A stretch of 64,000 bases of DNA from JBHJHP01 sp042219825 (GTDB taxonomy: Bacteria; Bacteroidota; Bacteroidia; Bacteroidales; UBA5342), in assembly GCF_042219825.1 (NCBI RefSeq), contig NZ_JBHJHQ010000011.1, forward strand, positions 1 to 64,000, in the 5' to 3' direction. Positions 25,637 to 34,571 of the stretch are shown here, one piece after another; position 1 is the stretch's first letter, and every line of letters starts with the position of its first letter. Made by a program: the position numbers and the translations under genes. The notes under the pieces were generated by a model, which did no database searches, was not told the DNA's origin, and was given only the letters and a program-made list of their open reading frames with translations.

Positions 25637-26272
25637 TTATTTACTACATGCTTCTATCAAAGCTGCTGTAGCAAGACCTTTCATTGTAAGCGCATAAATT
25701 AAAGCAGCTCCACCTGTAATCCATATGAATCCAACAGTTGCTCCAATTGTGCCAGCCAATGCTAATGCACAGCCTAATGTAATACTTCTGGCTGCTTCGG
25801 CTCCAGAAGATTTTAATGAAATTGAAGTTTGTTCTAATAAAATATTGTAAATTTCTAAAACAGTAAACAGCATAAGTGCTTCATCTTCGTTATCAATATT
25901 AAAATTTTCAATTAAATCCTGATAAAGAGTCTCACTATTTTGATGTTCATTAAAAAACATAACCTCTGAAAGCACTTCTATATCAATCTTGTTTTTTTCA
26001 AACAACGCTTCTAAACCATTCTCATTTACAAATTGTATATTCTCCCTATATTCTGTTTCGCTATCCCTTCCGTTAGCAGACTTTAGAATAACTTGGGGAT
26101 CTTCTAACTTCGCATTAATTAAATTAATTTTAACAGACTGATGCATATTCTCCAATTGTGCTGCATCAATATTGCAGGAATCCTTTGTCGGACTATCATA
26201 TTGGCTGCAGGAAACAAACAAAATGATACTTGCTAATAAACACGAAATGATTTTTTTCTTAGTATTTTTCAT
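25637..26272 (-). CDS. lipoprotein with bacteriocin-like hydrophobic C-terminus, unknown
   Basis: From the ATG at 26272 the protein is 211 residues: a basic N-terminus (MKNTKKKIISCLLASIILF), lipobox VSC and mature Cys near residue 22. A polar, acidic helical middle (about 25-155) follows, then a sharply different last 50 residues, rich in Gly, Ala and Leu (GCALALAGTIGATVGF, ITGGAALIYALTMKGLATAA) and bracketed by two cysteines. That tail resembles the mature part of class II or circular bacteriocins. The frame extends upstream to a GTG at 26329, but the ATG gives a proper lipoprotein signal. No known family is recognised; surface display or cleavage of the tail is a hypothesis. Confidence 0.7.
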   Translation of the reverse strand: MKNTKKKIISCLLASIILFVSCSQYDSPTKDSCNIDAAQLENMHQSVKINLINAKLEDPQVILKSANGRDSETEYRENIQFVNENGLEALFEKNKIDIEVLSEVMFFNEHQNSETLYQDLIENFNIDNEDEALMLFTVLEIYNILLEQTSISLKSSGAEAARSITLGCALALAGTIGATVGFIWITGGAALIYALTMKGLATAALIEACSK

Positions 26273-26286
26273 TACATTTGGATTTA

Positions 26287-26308
26287 TGTGAAACGTGCTG
26301 GTTTCACA
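26287..26308. repeat. 8-bp hairpin in the leader of the lipoprotein gene
   Basis: TGTGAAAC, loop GTGCTG, GTTTCACA. It sits 15-36 bases upstream of the ATG at 26272, where it could affect ribosome access to the lipoprotein mRNA. It could also serve as an operator palindrome. Confidence 0.4.
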
Positions 26309-26743
26309 GATTAAAAACTTAGTTTTCACCCTGCTTCAGTAACGAGGCGGGGTGTTTTTGCCCCGTGTAAAAAGATACTATGCTTCACTAATTACAAAAT
26401 AATAATCAGTACTCCTTTAGAAATAAAATTTAAAATTTAGTTTATAATTTAGGGTTGTTCTGTGCAAATTACAAAAAATTTGACTTACTGTCAAGAGGCA
26501 TGTTTTAGTTAATTATGGTTCTATTGTCTGATATTAAGGATCTTACAGAGGAGTAATGACGATAAATAATATGTCTATAAACCAACTTATTCCATTTTAT
26601 TAGCTTTGTTTAAGCAATTACAACCTGAAATAGCCAAATATATTCTGGAAAAGTCTGAATATTAATTTTCTGGGTATAATATACCTTTAAAAATATTATT
26701 TTGCCCAAAGCAATACCTCTGTAAAATAGCAGGTCAGAAGTGG
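26309..26743. other. AT-rich gap, mostly featureless
   Basis: No complete gene. A GC-rich inverted repeat (CGGGGTGTTTTTGCCCCG, about 26349-26366) lies in the presumed lipoprotein leader. Around 26570-26664 a short broken frame can be read as QLIPF then, after a one-base shift, LLALFKQLQPEIAKYILEKSEY. It resembles a decayed fragment of some coding gene but is too short to name. Confidence 0.3.
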
Positions 26744-26762
26744 GTGCGACTTAAAGTTGCAC
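26744..26762 (-). terminator. hairpin just past the MBL-fold gene
   Basis: GTGCGACT, loop TAA, AGTTGCAC (one G-U pair) lies 6-24 bases after the minus-strand stop at 26768. There is no T run, so it may be a processing or stabilising hairpin rather than an intrinsic terminator. Confidence 0.35.
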
Positions 26763-26767
26763 TTCCA

Positions 26768-27409
26768 CTAATTTATAAACGGATTATCTTGTTCCTCCTC
26801 TCCTATCGTGGTCTTCGGACCGTGACCGGAATATACAACGGTTTCATCGGGTAAAGTCAGTAGCTCGGACTTAATTCTGCTAATCAACTGATCATGATCA
26901 CCTCCCCAGAGATCTGTTCGTCCAATGCTGCCACTAAACAGGCAATCGCCGGCAAATACCACCTTATCATTTTCTGAATAAAAACAAAGCCCTCCGGGCG
27001 AATGTCCCGGCACCAGCAATACTTTAAACGTCGTGTTTCCAAACCTTATCAAATCACCTTCATTCAGATAGTTTCCGATGGATGGAGGCTCTGCATTCAT
27101 CACCAAACCAAACATCTGCGCCTGCCCCTGAACCATATTGTAAAGGTCCTGTTCATTAAAATGGGCTTCAGGCTTTAAACCATATTTTTCGTAAAAAAAG
27201 GCATTCCCAAGTACGTGATCCACATGCAAATGTGTACACCATACCTTTTCAGGCTTAAGTTTGTTTTCTTCAATGTATGCACTAATGTCACTGTTTTCAC
27301 GATCCGACGAACATCCCGGATCAATTATAACACAGGCTCCGCTTTCATCCGATACCACGTACGTGTTTTCCTGAAACGGATTAAATATGAATGTTTTAAT
27401 TGTTAGCAT
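26768..27409 (-). CDS. MBL-fold metallo-hydrolase (glyoxalase II-like)
   Basis: A 213-residue soluble beta-lactamase-fold hydrolase. The metal-binding motif THLHVDHVLGN (HxHxDH, about residues 55-65), PGHSPGGLCFY (third His, about 133), FAGDCLF (bridging Asp) and the final SGHGPKTTIGEE (last His) are all present. Proteins of this size and pattern hydrolyse hydroxyacyl-thiol or other thioesters, but the exact substrate is not clear. The start at ATG 27409 is preferred over the TTG at 27430, which only adds seven non-conserved residues. Confidence 0.88.
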   Translation of the reverse strand: MLTIKTFIFNPFQENTYVVSDESGACVIIDPGCSSDRENSDISAYIEENKLKPEKVWCTHLHVDHVLGNAFFYEKYGLKPEAHFNEQDLYNMVQGQAQMFGLVMNAEPPSIGNYLNEGDLIRFGNTTFKVLLVPGHSPGGLCFYSENDKVVFAGDCLFSGSIGRTDLWGGDHDQLISRIKSELLTLPDETVVYSGHGPKTTIGEEEQDNPFIN

Positions 27410-27434
27410 ATTAGTTTTATTTAGAAGCAAGAAT

Positions 27435-27604
27435 CAAGAACCAAGAATCAAGACTTTGTAAGTTTTATACAATTTCTCACAATCCCGATAACTATCGGGA
27501 GCGCAGATTGAAAAGCAGATTATCGCTGTACGATGTAAAACCATTCTTCATTTATCTATTCTTTAGTTATTTAATCTGTCTTATATCTTGATTCTTGGTT
27601 CTTG
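27435..27604. repeat. element with 19-bp perfect terminal inverted repeats
   Basis: CAAGAACCAAGAATCAAGA at 27435-27453 is exactly inverted at 27586-27604. Between them lies the hairpin CCCGATAACTATCGGG (27484-27499). Direct sub-repeats (AAGAATCAAGA) occur within each arm. Related TCTTG-rich sequence lies after cdd at 21680-21752. It fills the whole gap between pcm and the MBL-fold gene and looks like a small non-coding repeat or MITE-like element. Confidence 0.55.
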
Positions 27605-27608
27605 TGTC

Positions 27609-28256
27609 TTATTCAACTCCTTTCAGCATCGGCACGAATGTAAAGGCACCGAACTTCTCCATCTCAAAATCTGTTTCGCTGATCCGTGCAATCCGCATCA
27701 TTATCTGCGGTTCACCACCAACAGGCACAACCATCAGTCCACCCACAGTCAGTTGCTTCAGCAATTTCTGAGGAACCTCAGGTGCTGCTGCCGTTATCAA
27801 TATCCGGTCAAACGGTGCCTCTTCCGGAATCCCTTCAAACCCGTCACCATAAACCAGCTTGGGATAGTATCCCAGTCTTTTCAGCAGAACAGGTGTAACC
27901 GAGTAGAGACTTTTCTGACGTTCAATGCTGTATATGGTAGCGCCCATTTCACATAATACTGCCGCCTGATATCCGGAACCGGTTCCTATTTCCAGCACCT
28001 TTAAACCTCTGTCCACTTTGAGTAAAGCAGTCTGATAAGCTACAGTATAAGGCTGAGATATGGTTTGTCCCGCTCCAATCGGATAGGCATTATCGTAATA
28101 AGCAAATGAGAGTAAATCAGGTCTGAAAAATTTATGCCGGGGAACTTTATTTATGGCATTTAAAACAGAAACATCCGTTATTCCTTTCCGCTCCAGTTCA
28201 CGCACCAACCGTTCCCGCTGTCCGGTAAACCTTATTTCATCGTTTGGATTCTGCAT
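27609..28256 (-). CDS. pcm: protein-L-isoaspartate O-methyltransferase
   Basis: Methylates L-isoaspartyl residues for repair of aged proteins. The 215-residue form from ATG 28256 shows RERLVRELERKGITD, VPRHKFFRP, the Pcm signature AYPIGAGQTISQPY (about 56-69), motif I VLEIGTGSGYQAAVL (about 85-99) and a late FDRILITAAAPEVP. The frame extends to a TTG at 28292 inside the ABC ATPase gene, but -7-like boxes TATCTTTG (28263-28270) and TACATTTG (28274-28281) lie in that stretch, so the ATG is preferred and pcm may have its own promoter. Confidence 0.93.
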   Translation of the reverse strand: MQNPNDEIRFTGQRERLVRELERKGITDVSVLNAINKVPRHKFFRPDLLSFAYYDNAYPIGAGQTISQPYTVAYQTALLKVDRGLKVLEIGTGSGYQAAVLCEMGATIYSIERQKSLYSVTPVLLKRLGYYPKLVYGDGFEGIPEEAPFDRILITAAAPEVPQKLLKQLTVGGLMVVPVGGEPQIMMRIARISETDFEMEKFGAFTFVPMLKGVE

Positions 28257-28262
28257 ATACAA

Positions 28263-28281
28263 CAAAGATAGCACAAATGTA
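28263..28281 (-). promoter_or_regulatory. candidate pcm promoter, two -7 boxes
   Basis: On the minus strand TACATTTG and TATCTTTG, both full TAnnTTTG matches, lie 7 and 18 bases before the pcm ATG, around the stop region of the upstream ABC ATPase gene. Confidence 0.35.
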
Positions 28282-28284
28282 AGA

Positions 28285-29295
28285 TCAGGCAATCAGCGAA
28301 TTCAAAACCTCCCAAATCGTATTGCATACTACTTTTTCCGTTCCGCGTTCTACCAGCCAGTCTTTCTCGTTAACGATGACCTCAAACGGTGCCTCATCAG
28401 AAATCCGGTATCCATGTCGCTCCAAAGCCCTGCGCGTCCAGAATACACGCACATTATCACCCTTTAGTTTTACAAATTTATTCTGCTCATACACCACCTT
28501 AAATGTTCCCGAGTTGATCTCAAAATCAAAGGACTGGTTATGAAATGCATGTTCGAACTCACCACTTAACACAAGGTCTTCCGGTGTTCCGGTAATTACA
28601 CCGCGCTCTTCCGTCATCAGCCATACGCGGTCTGCCGTCTGTAGCGCCAGATCCAGTTCGTGCGTAGATATCAGAATGGATTTATTGGTCCTTCTGGCTA
28701 AAGAACGCAACAGTTTCATAATTTCCACCCTGTTGGGTAAATCAAGGTGTGCGGTTGGTTCATCCAGTAAAATCAACGGACAGTCCTGCGAAAGAGCCCT
28801 GGCGATCATAACCCGTTGCCGCTCGCCGTCACTCAGGTTTTCGAAGGGTTGATCCGAAAAGCTCAACATACCAACCTGCTTCAGAGAGGTTTCTATCGCT
28901 TCCATATCTTCAGGCCCCAGACTACCAAACCAGTTGGTGTGCGGATGTCGTCCCATGGCAACCATATCAAACACGGTAAAATGTCCGGGATTGATCCGGT
29001 CCGTCAGCACTACGCTGATCATACGCGACAACTGTTTCAGATTTTCATCATTAAGCGGAATATTTTCGATGTAGGTTTCACCTTCAATGGCAGGCTGCAT
29101 GCCCGAAATAGTCCGGATCAGTGTCGATTTTCCAACACCATTCGGTCCGATCAGGCAAATCATTTCTCCTCTGAAAATACTCAGGTTCAGATCCGACATT
29201 ACGATCTTATGAACTTTCCTCCGGCTTTTGTAACCGATACTCAGATTCGTCGTCTGAAGAATGGTATCGAACGGTATGTTTTTAAATTCCACCAT
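28285..29295 (-). CDS. ABC importer ATP-binding protein (FecE/BtuD type)
   Basis: A 336-residue ATPase of the iron-siderophore/cobalamin importer class. Walker A is GPNGVGKST (about 49-57), the signature is LSDGERQRV, Walker B is LILLDEPTAHLD, and the switch His is in STHELDLAL. After the roughly 250-residue ATPase domain comes an additional 85-residue C-terminal part (FEINSGTFKVVYEQN onward) found in a Bacteroidota subset of these proteins; its role is unknown. The start codon overlaps the permease stop by one base, indicating tight coupling. Confidence 0.9.
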   Translation of the reverse strand: MVEFKNIPFDTILQTTNLSIGYKSRRKVHKIVMSDLNLSIFRGEMICLIGPNGVGKSTLIRTISGMQPAIEGETYIENIPLNDENLKQLSRMISVVLTDRINPGHFTVFDMVAMGRHPHTNWFGSLGPEDMEAIETSLKQVGMLSFSDQPFENLSDGERQRVMIARALSQDCPLILLDEPTAHLDLPNRVEIMKLLRSLARRTNKSILISTHELDLALQTADRVWLMTEERGVITGTPEDLVLSGEFEHAFHNQSFDFEINSGTFKVVYEQNKFVKLKGDNVRVFWTRRALERHGYRISDEAPFEVIVNEKDWLVERGTEKVVCNTIWEVLNSLIA

Positions 29296-30329
29296 CAGAA
29301 TGCGCTCTTTTTTGATTTACTTCTGAAGATGACCCAGATCACTACCGGCGCCCCAAACAAGGCGGTTACCGCATTAATAGGCATAGTATTATGTAATCCC
29401 GGCAGCTGTGATATAATATCAAACAAAAGCATTAAAGATGCTCCATACAAAGCAGTTAATGGCATCAGTTTTTTGTGATCCGAACTGTTGAGTCCGAAAC
29501 GTGCCATATGCGGAACAGCGACTCCAATAAAACCAATGGGTCCCACAAAAGCCGTTAAAGTGCCGGCAATCAAACTTGTGATCAATATAATTATAATGCG
29601 TAATTGTTTATTATTTACACCTATGCTACGGGCATAATTTTCACCCAACAACATGGCATTCAGATTCTTGACCAGAGCAAATGCAAGTACAATTCCAATG
29701 GCAAAGCAGACCGTTATTATCCGCACTTCACTCCATGTGATTCCCGACAAGCTTCCGAATGTCCATACCAAAAAATTGTGTACTGTATTCGGATCACTGA
29801 AATATTGTAAAACTGTGACTATTGCCCCTGTGATGCTGCCAAACATGATACCAACAATAAGCAAAGAAACCGTATCGTTTACGCGTAACGAAACCAGGAG
29901 TGTCAGTGCCATAACAAGCGCAGCTCCAATTATAGCTGAAAAAACAATTCCCAGTGCTCCGGTCGTTAAAACAGTCGCCGTTCCAAACGCCAAACCAGCT
30001 GCCATGGTATACAAAGCAACTCCAAGGCTCGCACCAGAACTGATACCTAATACAAATGGTCCTGCCAGCGGATTTCGAAACAACGTTTGCATCATTAATC
30101 CCGACACTGAGAGTCCTGCTCCTACATAAATGGCCACCAAAGCCTTAGGCAATCTGAAATCCAGAATAATGTATGTATAAGTTGAATCCATACCCGATCC
30201 GAACAAGATTTTAATGGCATCCATAAGAGGAATAGATACACTTCCCATCAATAAATTGGCAATAAAGAACACCACGGTCAGCAGCGCTACAATTACCAAT
30301 CGGAATGTAAACCGGGAAGTTTGTTTCAT
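29295..30329 (-). CDS. ABC importer permease, FecCD/BtuC family
   Basis: A 344-residue inner-membrane protein with about ten membrane helices. Family landmarks are LDFRLPKALVAIYVGAGLSVSG (about 53-74), the segment NPLAGPFVLGISSGASLG and the late GPIGFIGVAVPHMAR coupling region. It works as a homodimer with the ATPase at 28285 and the binding protein at 30326. The 4-base overlap with the binding-protein gene (ATGA) shows translational coupling. Confidence 0.93.
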   Translation of the reverse strand: MKQTSRFTFRLVIVALLTVVFFIANLLMGSVSIPLMDAIKILFGSGMDSTYTYIILDFRLPKALVAIYVGAGLSVSGLMMQTLFRNPLAGPFVLGISSGASLGVALYTMAAGLAFGTATVLTTGALGIVFSAIIGAALVMALTLLVSLRVNDTVSLLIVGIMFGSITGAIVTVLQYFSDPNTVHNFLVWTFGSLSGITWSEVRIITVCFAIGIVLAFALVKNLNAMLLGENYARSIGVNNKQLRIIIILITSLIAGTLTAFVGPIGFIGVAVPHMARFGLNSSDHKKLMPLTALYGASLMLLFDIISQLPGLHNTMPINAVTALFGAPVVIWVIFRSKSKKSAF

Positions 30330-31444
30330 TTATCCAGCCGTTTGTAAAAGATTAAGGAATCTCGTCCTGTTTCGGGATGTAAAATATGAATTAAATCGCT
30401 TAAAACTAAATCCGGTCGCCAGGTTCCTGTTTCAAAATAATCGTTTCCCCGATTTAAAACGCCACGTCCCTGCCGATTATACACATTACCAATTTCAACC
30501 GGTCTAAATGAACCGTAACGCTTATCGTGAGATAACATCTCTGATATGGTTTTTTCCTGTACATTCAGCCAGTAGTCTGCGTTTTTTGCTTCGGAATAAA
30601 CCACCTCAAAACTTACGGCCATGCTTCCGGATGTGGTATCTGTGTTAAAAATATAATTTCCACCAGCATCCTTAATCAGTCCCGACACATAGCTTTTACC
30701 ACCTGGCAGATACCAGACTCCCTTGAAACTGTTTCCGCAAAATACATCAGGTTTTGTATCAAGAGAATCCGCATAATTCACCAATGTTTTATAATGTTGT
30801 ACCACAGCAGAAAAAACAGAATCTGCATATGCTTCTTTATCATACAATAATCCAAAAAACTTAATCCATTCGGCTCGAGCCAATGGTGTTTTTTCAGTCC
30901 AGGCCACAGTGTAAATAACCGGTACTCCGGCTTCTTTCAATATCCGGTTATTTTCTTTTGCGTTGGGAAACCCGGACATAAACACAGCATCGGGATGCAT
31001 TGCCAGAATCTTTTCAGTATCCGGCACCATGCTTTCACCCAGATTCTGCACCTCTCCTTTTTCAATGCCATACTTAACTTCAGAATTATATACTCTAAAA
31101 GGATCTGTAACACCTTTTACACTTTTAATGGCATTTAAAGCATTTATAAAACCGATATGTGTAACAGAAAGTGCAGCCACATCTTTTAGTGGAATTTTTA
31201 GTTGAAATTCAATATCATTTCTGGTTTTTAAAGGTTCTTTTCTATATAAGGCAAACTTCTGAAATGGTACACTGTGATCATTGGGATGCATGACGGTAAT
31301 AATGTAAGCTTCATCGTTATTTTCAATACTGAATCCGTTAGCATATTCATTTGTCAGGACACTGGCCAAACTATTTTCCTGCTGCCTGTTATATTTACAG
31401 CCAATTAAAACAGCTATTAGACCTGCCAGATATAGAAACTTCAT
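30326..31444 (-). CDS. ABC importer substrate-binding lipoprotein (FecB/BtuF-like)
   Basis: A 372-residue lipoprotein with signal MKFLYLAGLIAVLIGC (lipidated Cys at 16). The Peripla_BP_2 fold is seen in VAALSVTHIGFINAL, HPDAVFMSGFPNAKENN and the AGVPVIYTVAWTEKTPLARAEW segment. The ligand could be a ferric siderophore, haem or a corrinoid; no cobalamin riboswitch was seen upstream. The window has a MeaB GTPase, whose partner enzyme needs B12, but this is weak evidence for a corrinoid ligand. First gene of the importer operon. Confidence 0.88.
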   Translation of the reverse strand: MKFLYLAGLIAVLIGCKYNRQQENSLASVLTNEYANGFSIENNDEAYIITVMHPNDHSVPFQKFALYRKEPLKTRNDIEFQLKIPLKDVAALSVTHIGFINALNAIKSVKGVTDPFRVYNSEVKYGIEKGEVQNLGESMVPDTEKILAMHPDAVFMSGFPNAKENNRILKEAGVPVIYTVAWTEKTPLARAEWIKFFGLLYDKEAYADSVFSAVVQHYKTLVNYADSLDTKPDVFCGNSFKGVWYLPGGKSYVSGLIKDAGGNYIFNTDTTSGSMAVSFEVVYSEAKNADYWLNVQEKTISEMLSHDKRYGSFRPVEIGNVYNRQGRGVLNRGNDYFETGTWRPDLVLSDLIHILHPETGRDSLIFYKRLDK

Positions 31445-31470
31445 TGATAAGTGATCTTTTATTACCTGTG

Positions 31471-31502
31471 CAAAAGTAAAACTTAAAATGCAACAAATGC
31501 AA
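31471..31502 (-). promoter_or_regulatory. promoter of the ABC importer operon
   Basis: On the minus strand TTG, a 21-base spacer and TACTTTTG (31471-31478) agree with the Bacteroidota consensus. The -7 box lies 26 bases before the ATG at 31444. Confidence 0.45.
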
Positions 31503-31645
31503 TTCCTGTCATTTTGTATAGCGTAATTTATGTGCCAAAGATGGCTGTCGAAAAATTTACACTCTATTTTGATTTTATAACCCCTGGTATGAAATTTGTT
31601 GCAGTATCTTGCACATCGGTTTGGGGGCCATACAGAATTAATAAA

Positions 31646-31653
31646 TATTTTTG
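31646..31653 (+). promoter_or_regulatory. -7 box for the GH128-like gene
   Basis: TATTTTTG matches TAnnTTTG and ends 23 bases before the ATG at 31677. A TTTG at 31620-31623 gives a slightly long 22-base spacer. Confidence 0.45.
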
Positions 31654-31676
31654 CATCAGAATTTTAAATCCGCAAC

Positions 31677-34433
31677 ATGAATAATTTAAACACTTTTAAA
31701 ACTACTTTTTATTTTAAGTCGCTCAGAAAAAATCAGTTCTTTAGAAGAGCTTCTTTGATATCGGCAATCCTGATGATTTTCGGAATGACAAGTGCACATG
31801 CTGTTGACGTACAGACCGTTGATTCTCTTCTGGAACAGGATATTGTATTGAGCGAGGCTGTAGAATATCATATAACAAATTCTAAGAATGCCTTAACCAA
31901 CAGTACTGTTGATCTTACCAATGTAGACGCCTGGTTATTTTTTGACAATATGCGTCCTACGGAAGTGGTAGCCAAATACAGAACCTCCATAAAAATTAAC
32001 GGTAACACTCTAACTGATGGCACAAACGGACGTGTGGCTATTTATAAACTGGGCACCGTAATCATGCCTCACGGATCAGATTTTAAACCTCTGACTGTTT
32101 ATACAGAAACAGAATTCGGAGGCAATCAGAGTTCGTATGCAGTGCACACTTACTATACAAACCTGGGGGCATTCGATAATGCCATTATGTCTTTTAAACT
32201 TAAAAGAGGCTATATGGCAACATTTGCCAACAATAACGATGGTTCGGGATACAGCCGCGTTTTTATTGCTGATAACAGCGATCTGGAAATTAATATGCCT
32301 GCATTGTTATCCGGCAAGGTTTCCTTTATCCGTGTGTTCAAACACCAATGGGTAACTAAAAAAGGTAAAGCAGGCTGGAATCCTGAAGACATTAATTCTA
32401 CAGCATATTACGACTGGAATATAGGTGGTAATTCTTCTTATAACTATGAATATGCTGCGATACGCCAGAATGGAGGATGGCCATCATGGGATGCCATTAA
32501 TAACAAACAAAACATAAGTCATCTGCTTGGGTTCAATGAACCGGACAGACCGGATCAGTCCAATATATCAATGGATGATATGATTTCTCAATGGCCCAAT
32601 TTCATGAAATCGGGATTAAGAATTGGGTCTCCTGCCTGGTCCTCAGAATGGAACTCAGCACCTGGAGGGGGAAACCTGTTTGATTTTATCGCAAAGTGCG
32701 ATGAACTAAATTACAGGGTAGATTTTGTTGCCCTTCACTGTTATTGGGTGAAATCGGCACAAGACTGGTATAACAGCCTGAAATATATTCACGACAGAAC
32801 CGGTCGCCCGTTATGGATCACAGAATGGAATAACGGTGCCAACTGGACCACGGAAAGCTGGCCGGCAGGAAACAGGGAATATAATACGGCAAATGCAAAC
32901 AAACAGCTGAATGACATGAAAGCTATACTGCAGGTTCTGGATACTGCAAGTTTTGTGGAACGCTACTTTATCTACGACTGGGTACAGGACTGCCGTGCTA
33001 TGGTTTTAAACGGCGGACTGACACTGGCTGGACAATATTACTACGATAATCCTTCAGAAATTGCATTCACCCATAAAAATGAAGTTATTCCTCACTGGAA
33101 TACACAGAAACCATACATCAAGCTTTTAACATCCATTCCTTCGCTGAAAAAGAATTTAATTCAGTGGGAAGATCCGAACAAGGAACTTACCAATATAGTT
33201 ACAGTGGAAAGACGCATAAACGATGGTGAATTTGTGGAAGTATTCAGTACCACAAATCCGGGAGTTACCGTTTATCAGGATCCTTACCAGGAGGGTGTTC
33301 AGGGAACAGTCCAGTTCCGGATCAAGTGTGTTATTGCTGGTGGTACCACTGTTTATTCCCCTGTTAAATCCGTATCTGTGACTTCCGGACAGGATTCCAT
33401 CCAGATTGCTAAATTTATGGTTTCAAATTTTGATGATCAGGCCTGTGTATTTCCACAATCGTTTACAAATGATCCGTCTATTATTCTGGGACCAATTTCA
33501 TATAGAAACAGCAAACCACAGCTCACAAAAAGAATCAGCAAACTGGATGACAGTAAAGTAGATATGCGTGTCGAAACCTGGGCATTTCAGGCTGGCGATA
33601 ATCTGGATATTCAAAACAAGCCGGAATCCATATCTTTCCTCGCTTTACCGGACGGAAACTACGATATGGAAGGTATTACAGCAGAAGTAAAAAAGGTTTC
33701 ATCTGTAAATGGATCATGGAAGCAGGTGAATTTTACCGTTCCGTTTGATACCAAACCCATTGTATTTGTCACACAGCTTACCGATGTTACATCTTTCCCT
33801 ACAAAGGTGAGGATTAAAGATGTGACCACTACAGGATTCCAGGTATGTATTCAGAAAGAAGCAGCGCAAACAGCTTCTGTTTCATCTGAAACAATCACAT
33901 ATTTTGCTGCAACTGAAGGTACCGGTGTTCTGGACCGGAAAAAGATTGCTGTTGGGAAAACTACTTCTATGGTTGGTGACCTTCTAAAGCAGGTACAGAT
34001 CAATGTAGACGATTCCTATACCGATCCGGCTTTGTTCGCAGAATTACAGACAGCCAATGATAATGTGACAACATCGCTCCGCTACTTTGATGTTAACCTG
34101 AATAAACGCGTATTCAAACAGGCTGAAATGTCAACCGGTGCAAAAACAGTGGCACAGGATGAACTGGGCTACATGATTATTGATATGGCAGCAGGGCAGT
34201 TTCAACCGGTTCAGAAGCTATCATCACAACCAGTTGCATTCTATCCGAATCCGGCCAGAGAAGTCCTTTACTTTAAGATGAGCTCCCCTGCAAAGGTTGA
34301 AATCTTTGACCTTACCGGATCAAAGGTTCTCGAGGAAAATATACATAATCAACTGAATATTGAATCTTTAAATTCCGGCATTTATCTTGTTTTTGTTAAT
34401 GGTAAGGCAACAGGGAAATTTATGAAGATGTAA
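31677..34433 (+). CDS. secreted GH128-like glycoside hydrolase with T9SS sorting domain
   Basis: A 918-residue exported enzyme. After a long signal region (ending about residue 40, SAHAVD) comes an N-terminal beta domain, then a Glyco_hydro_cc/GH128-type TIM barrel (about 215-470) with the probable acid/base E288 in LLGFNEPD and nucleophile E383 in WITEWNNG. GH128 enzymes act on beta-1,3-glucans. A fibronectin-like domain (about 480-570) and further beta-rich modules follow. The last 75 residues form a T9SS type A sorting domain (VAFYPNPAREVLYF ... LNSGIYLVFVNGK). It should be secreted by T9SS and kept on or released from the surface. Confidence 0.85.
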   Translation: MNNLNTFKTTFYFKSLRKNQFFRRASLISAILMIFGMTSAHAVDVQTVDSLLEQDIVLSEAVEYHITNSKNALTNSTVDLTNVDAWLFFDNMRPTEVVAKYRTSIKINGNTLTDGTNGRVAIYKLGTVIMPHGSDFKPLTVYTETEFGGNQSSYAVHTYYTNLGAFDNAIMSFKLKRGYMATFANNNDGSGYSRVFIADNSDLEINMPALLSGKVSFIRVFKHQWVTKKGKAGWNPEDINSTAYYDWNIGGNSSYNYEYAAIRQNGGWPSWDAINNKQNISHLLGFNEPDRPDQSNISMDDMISQWPNFMKSGLRIGSPAWSSEWNSAPGGGNLFDFIAKCDELNYRVDFVALHCYWVKSAQDWYNSLKYIHDRTGRPLWITEWNNGANWTTESWPAGNREYNTANANKQLNDMKAILQVLDTASFVERYFIYDWVQDCRAMVLNGGLTLAGQYYYDNPSEIAFTHKNEVIPHWNTQKPYIKLLTSIPSLKKNLIQWEDPNKELTNIVTVERRINDGEFVEVFSTTNPGVTVYQDPYQEGVQGTVQFRIKCVIAGGTTVYSPVKSVSVTSGQDSIQIAKFMVSNFDDQACVFPQSFTNDPSIILGPISYRNSKPQLTKRISKLDDSKVDMRVETWAFQAGDNLDIQNKPESISFLALPDGNYDMEGITAEVKKVSSVNGSWKQVNFTVPFDTKPIVFVTQLTDVTSFPTKVRIKDVTTTGFQVCIQKEAAQTASVSSETITYFAATEGTGVLDRKKIAVGKTTSMVGDLLKQVQINVDDSYTDPALFAELQTANDNVTTSLRYFDVNLNKRVFKQAEMSTGAKTVAQDELGYMIIDMAAGQFQPVQKLSSQPVAFYPNPAREVLYFKMSSPAKVEIFDLTGSKVLEENIHNQLNIESLNSGIYLVFVNGKATGKFMKM

Positions 34434-34465
34434 CCATAATTCATCGGTTTAAGAATTAAAAACAG

Positions 34466-34496
34466 GGCATCGCAATACCAGCGGTGCCTTTTTTTT
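34466..34496 (+). terminator. terminator after the GH128-like gene
   Basis: GGCATCGC, a 7-base loop, GCGGTGCC (one U-G pair) and then eight T residues: a textbook rho-independent terminator 32 bases after the stop codon. Confidence 0.88.
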
Positions 34497-34571
34497 GATT
34501 TTATTTAACCGACAGGGCGTTTTTTAAAAAACTTTAGTAATTTAAGGCCTTTAATATAACCTTTTGGAAAA

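Noticed and set aside
26570..26664. Possible transposase-like fragment LLALFKQLQPEIAKYILEKSEY
   Set aside because: Only about 30 residues and needs a frameshift; no catalytic motif is present, so it cannot be named.
31445..31676. Cobalamin riboswitch upstream of the ABC importer
   Set aside because: No B12-box-like sequence or matching helices were seen; the gap is short and accounted for by two divergent promoters.
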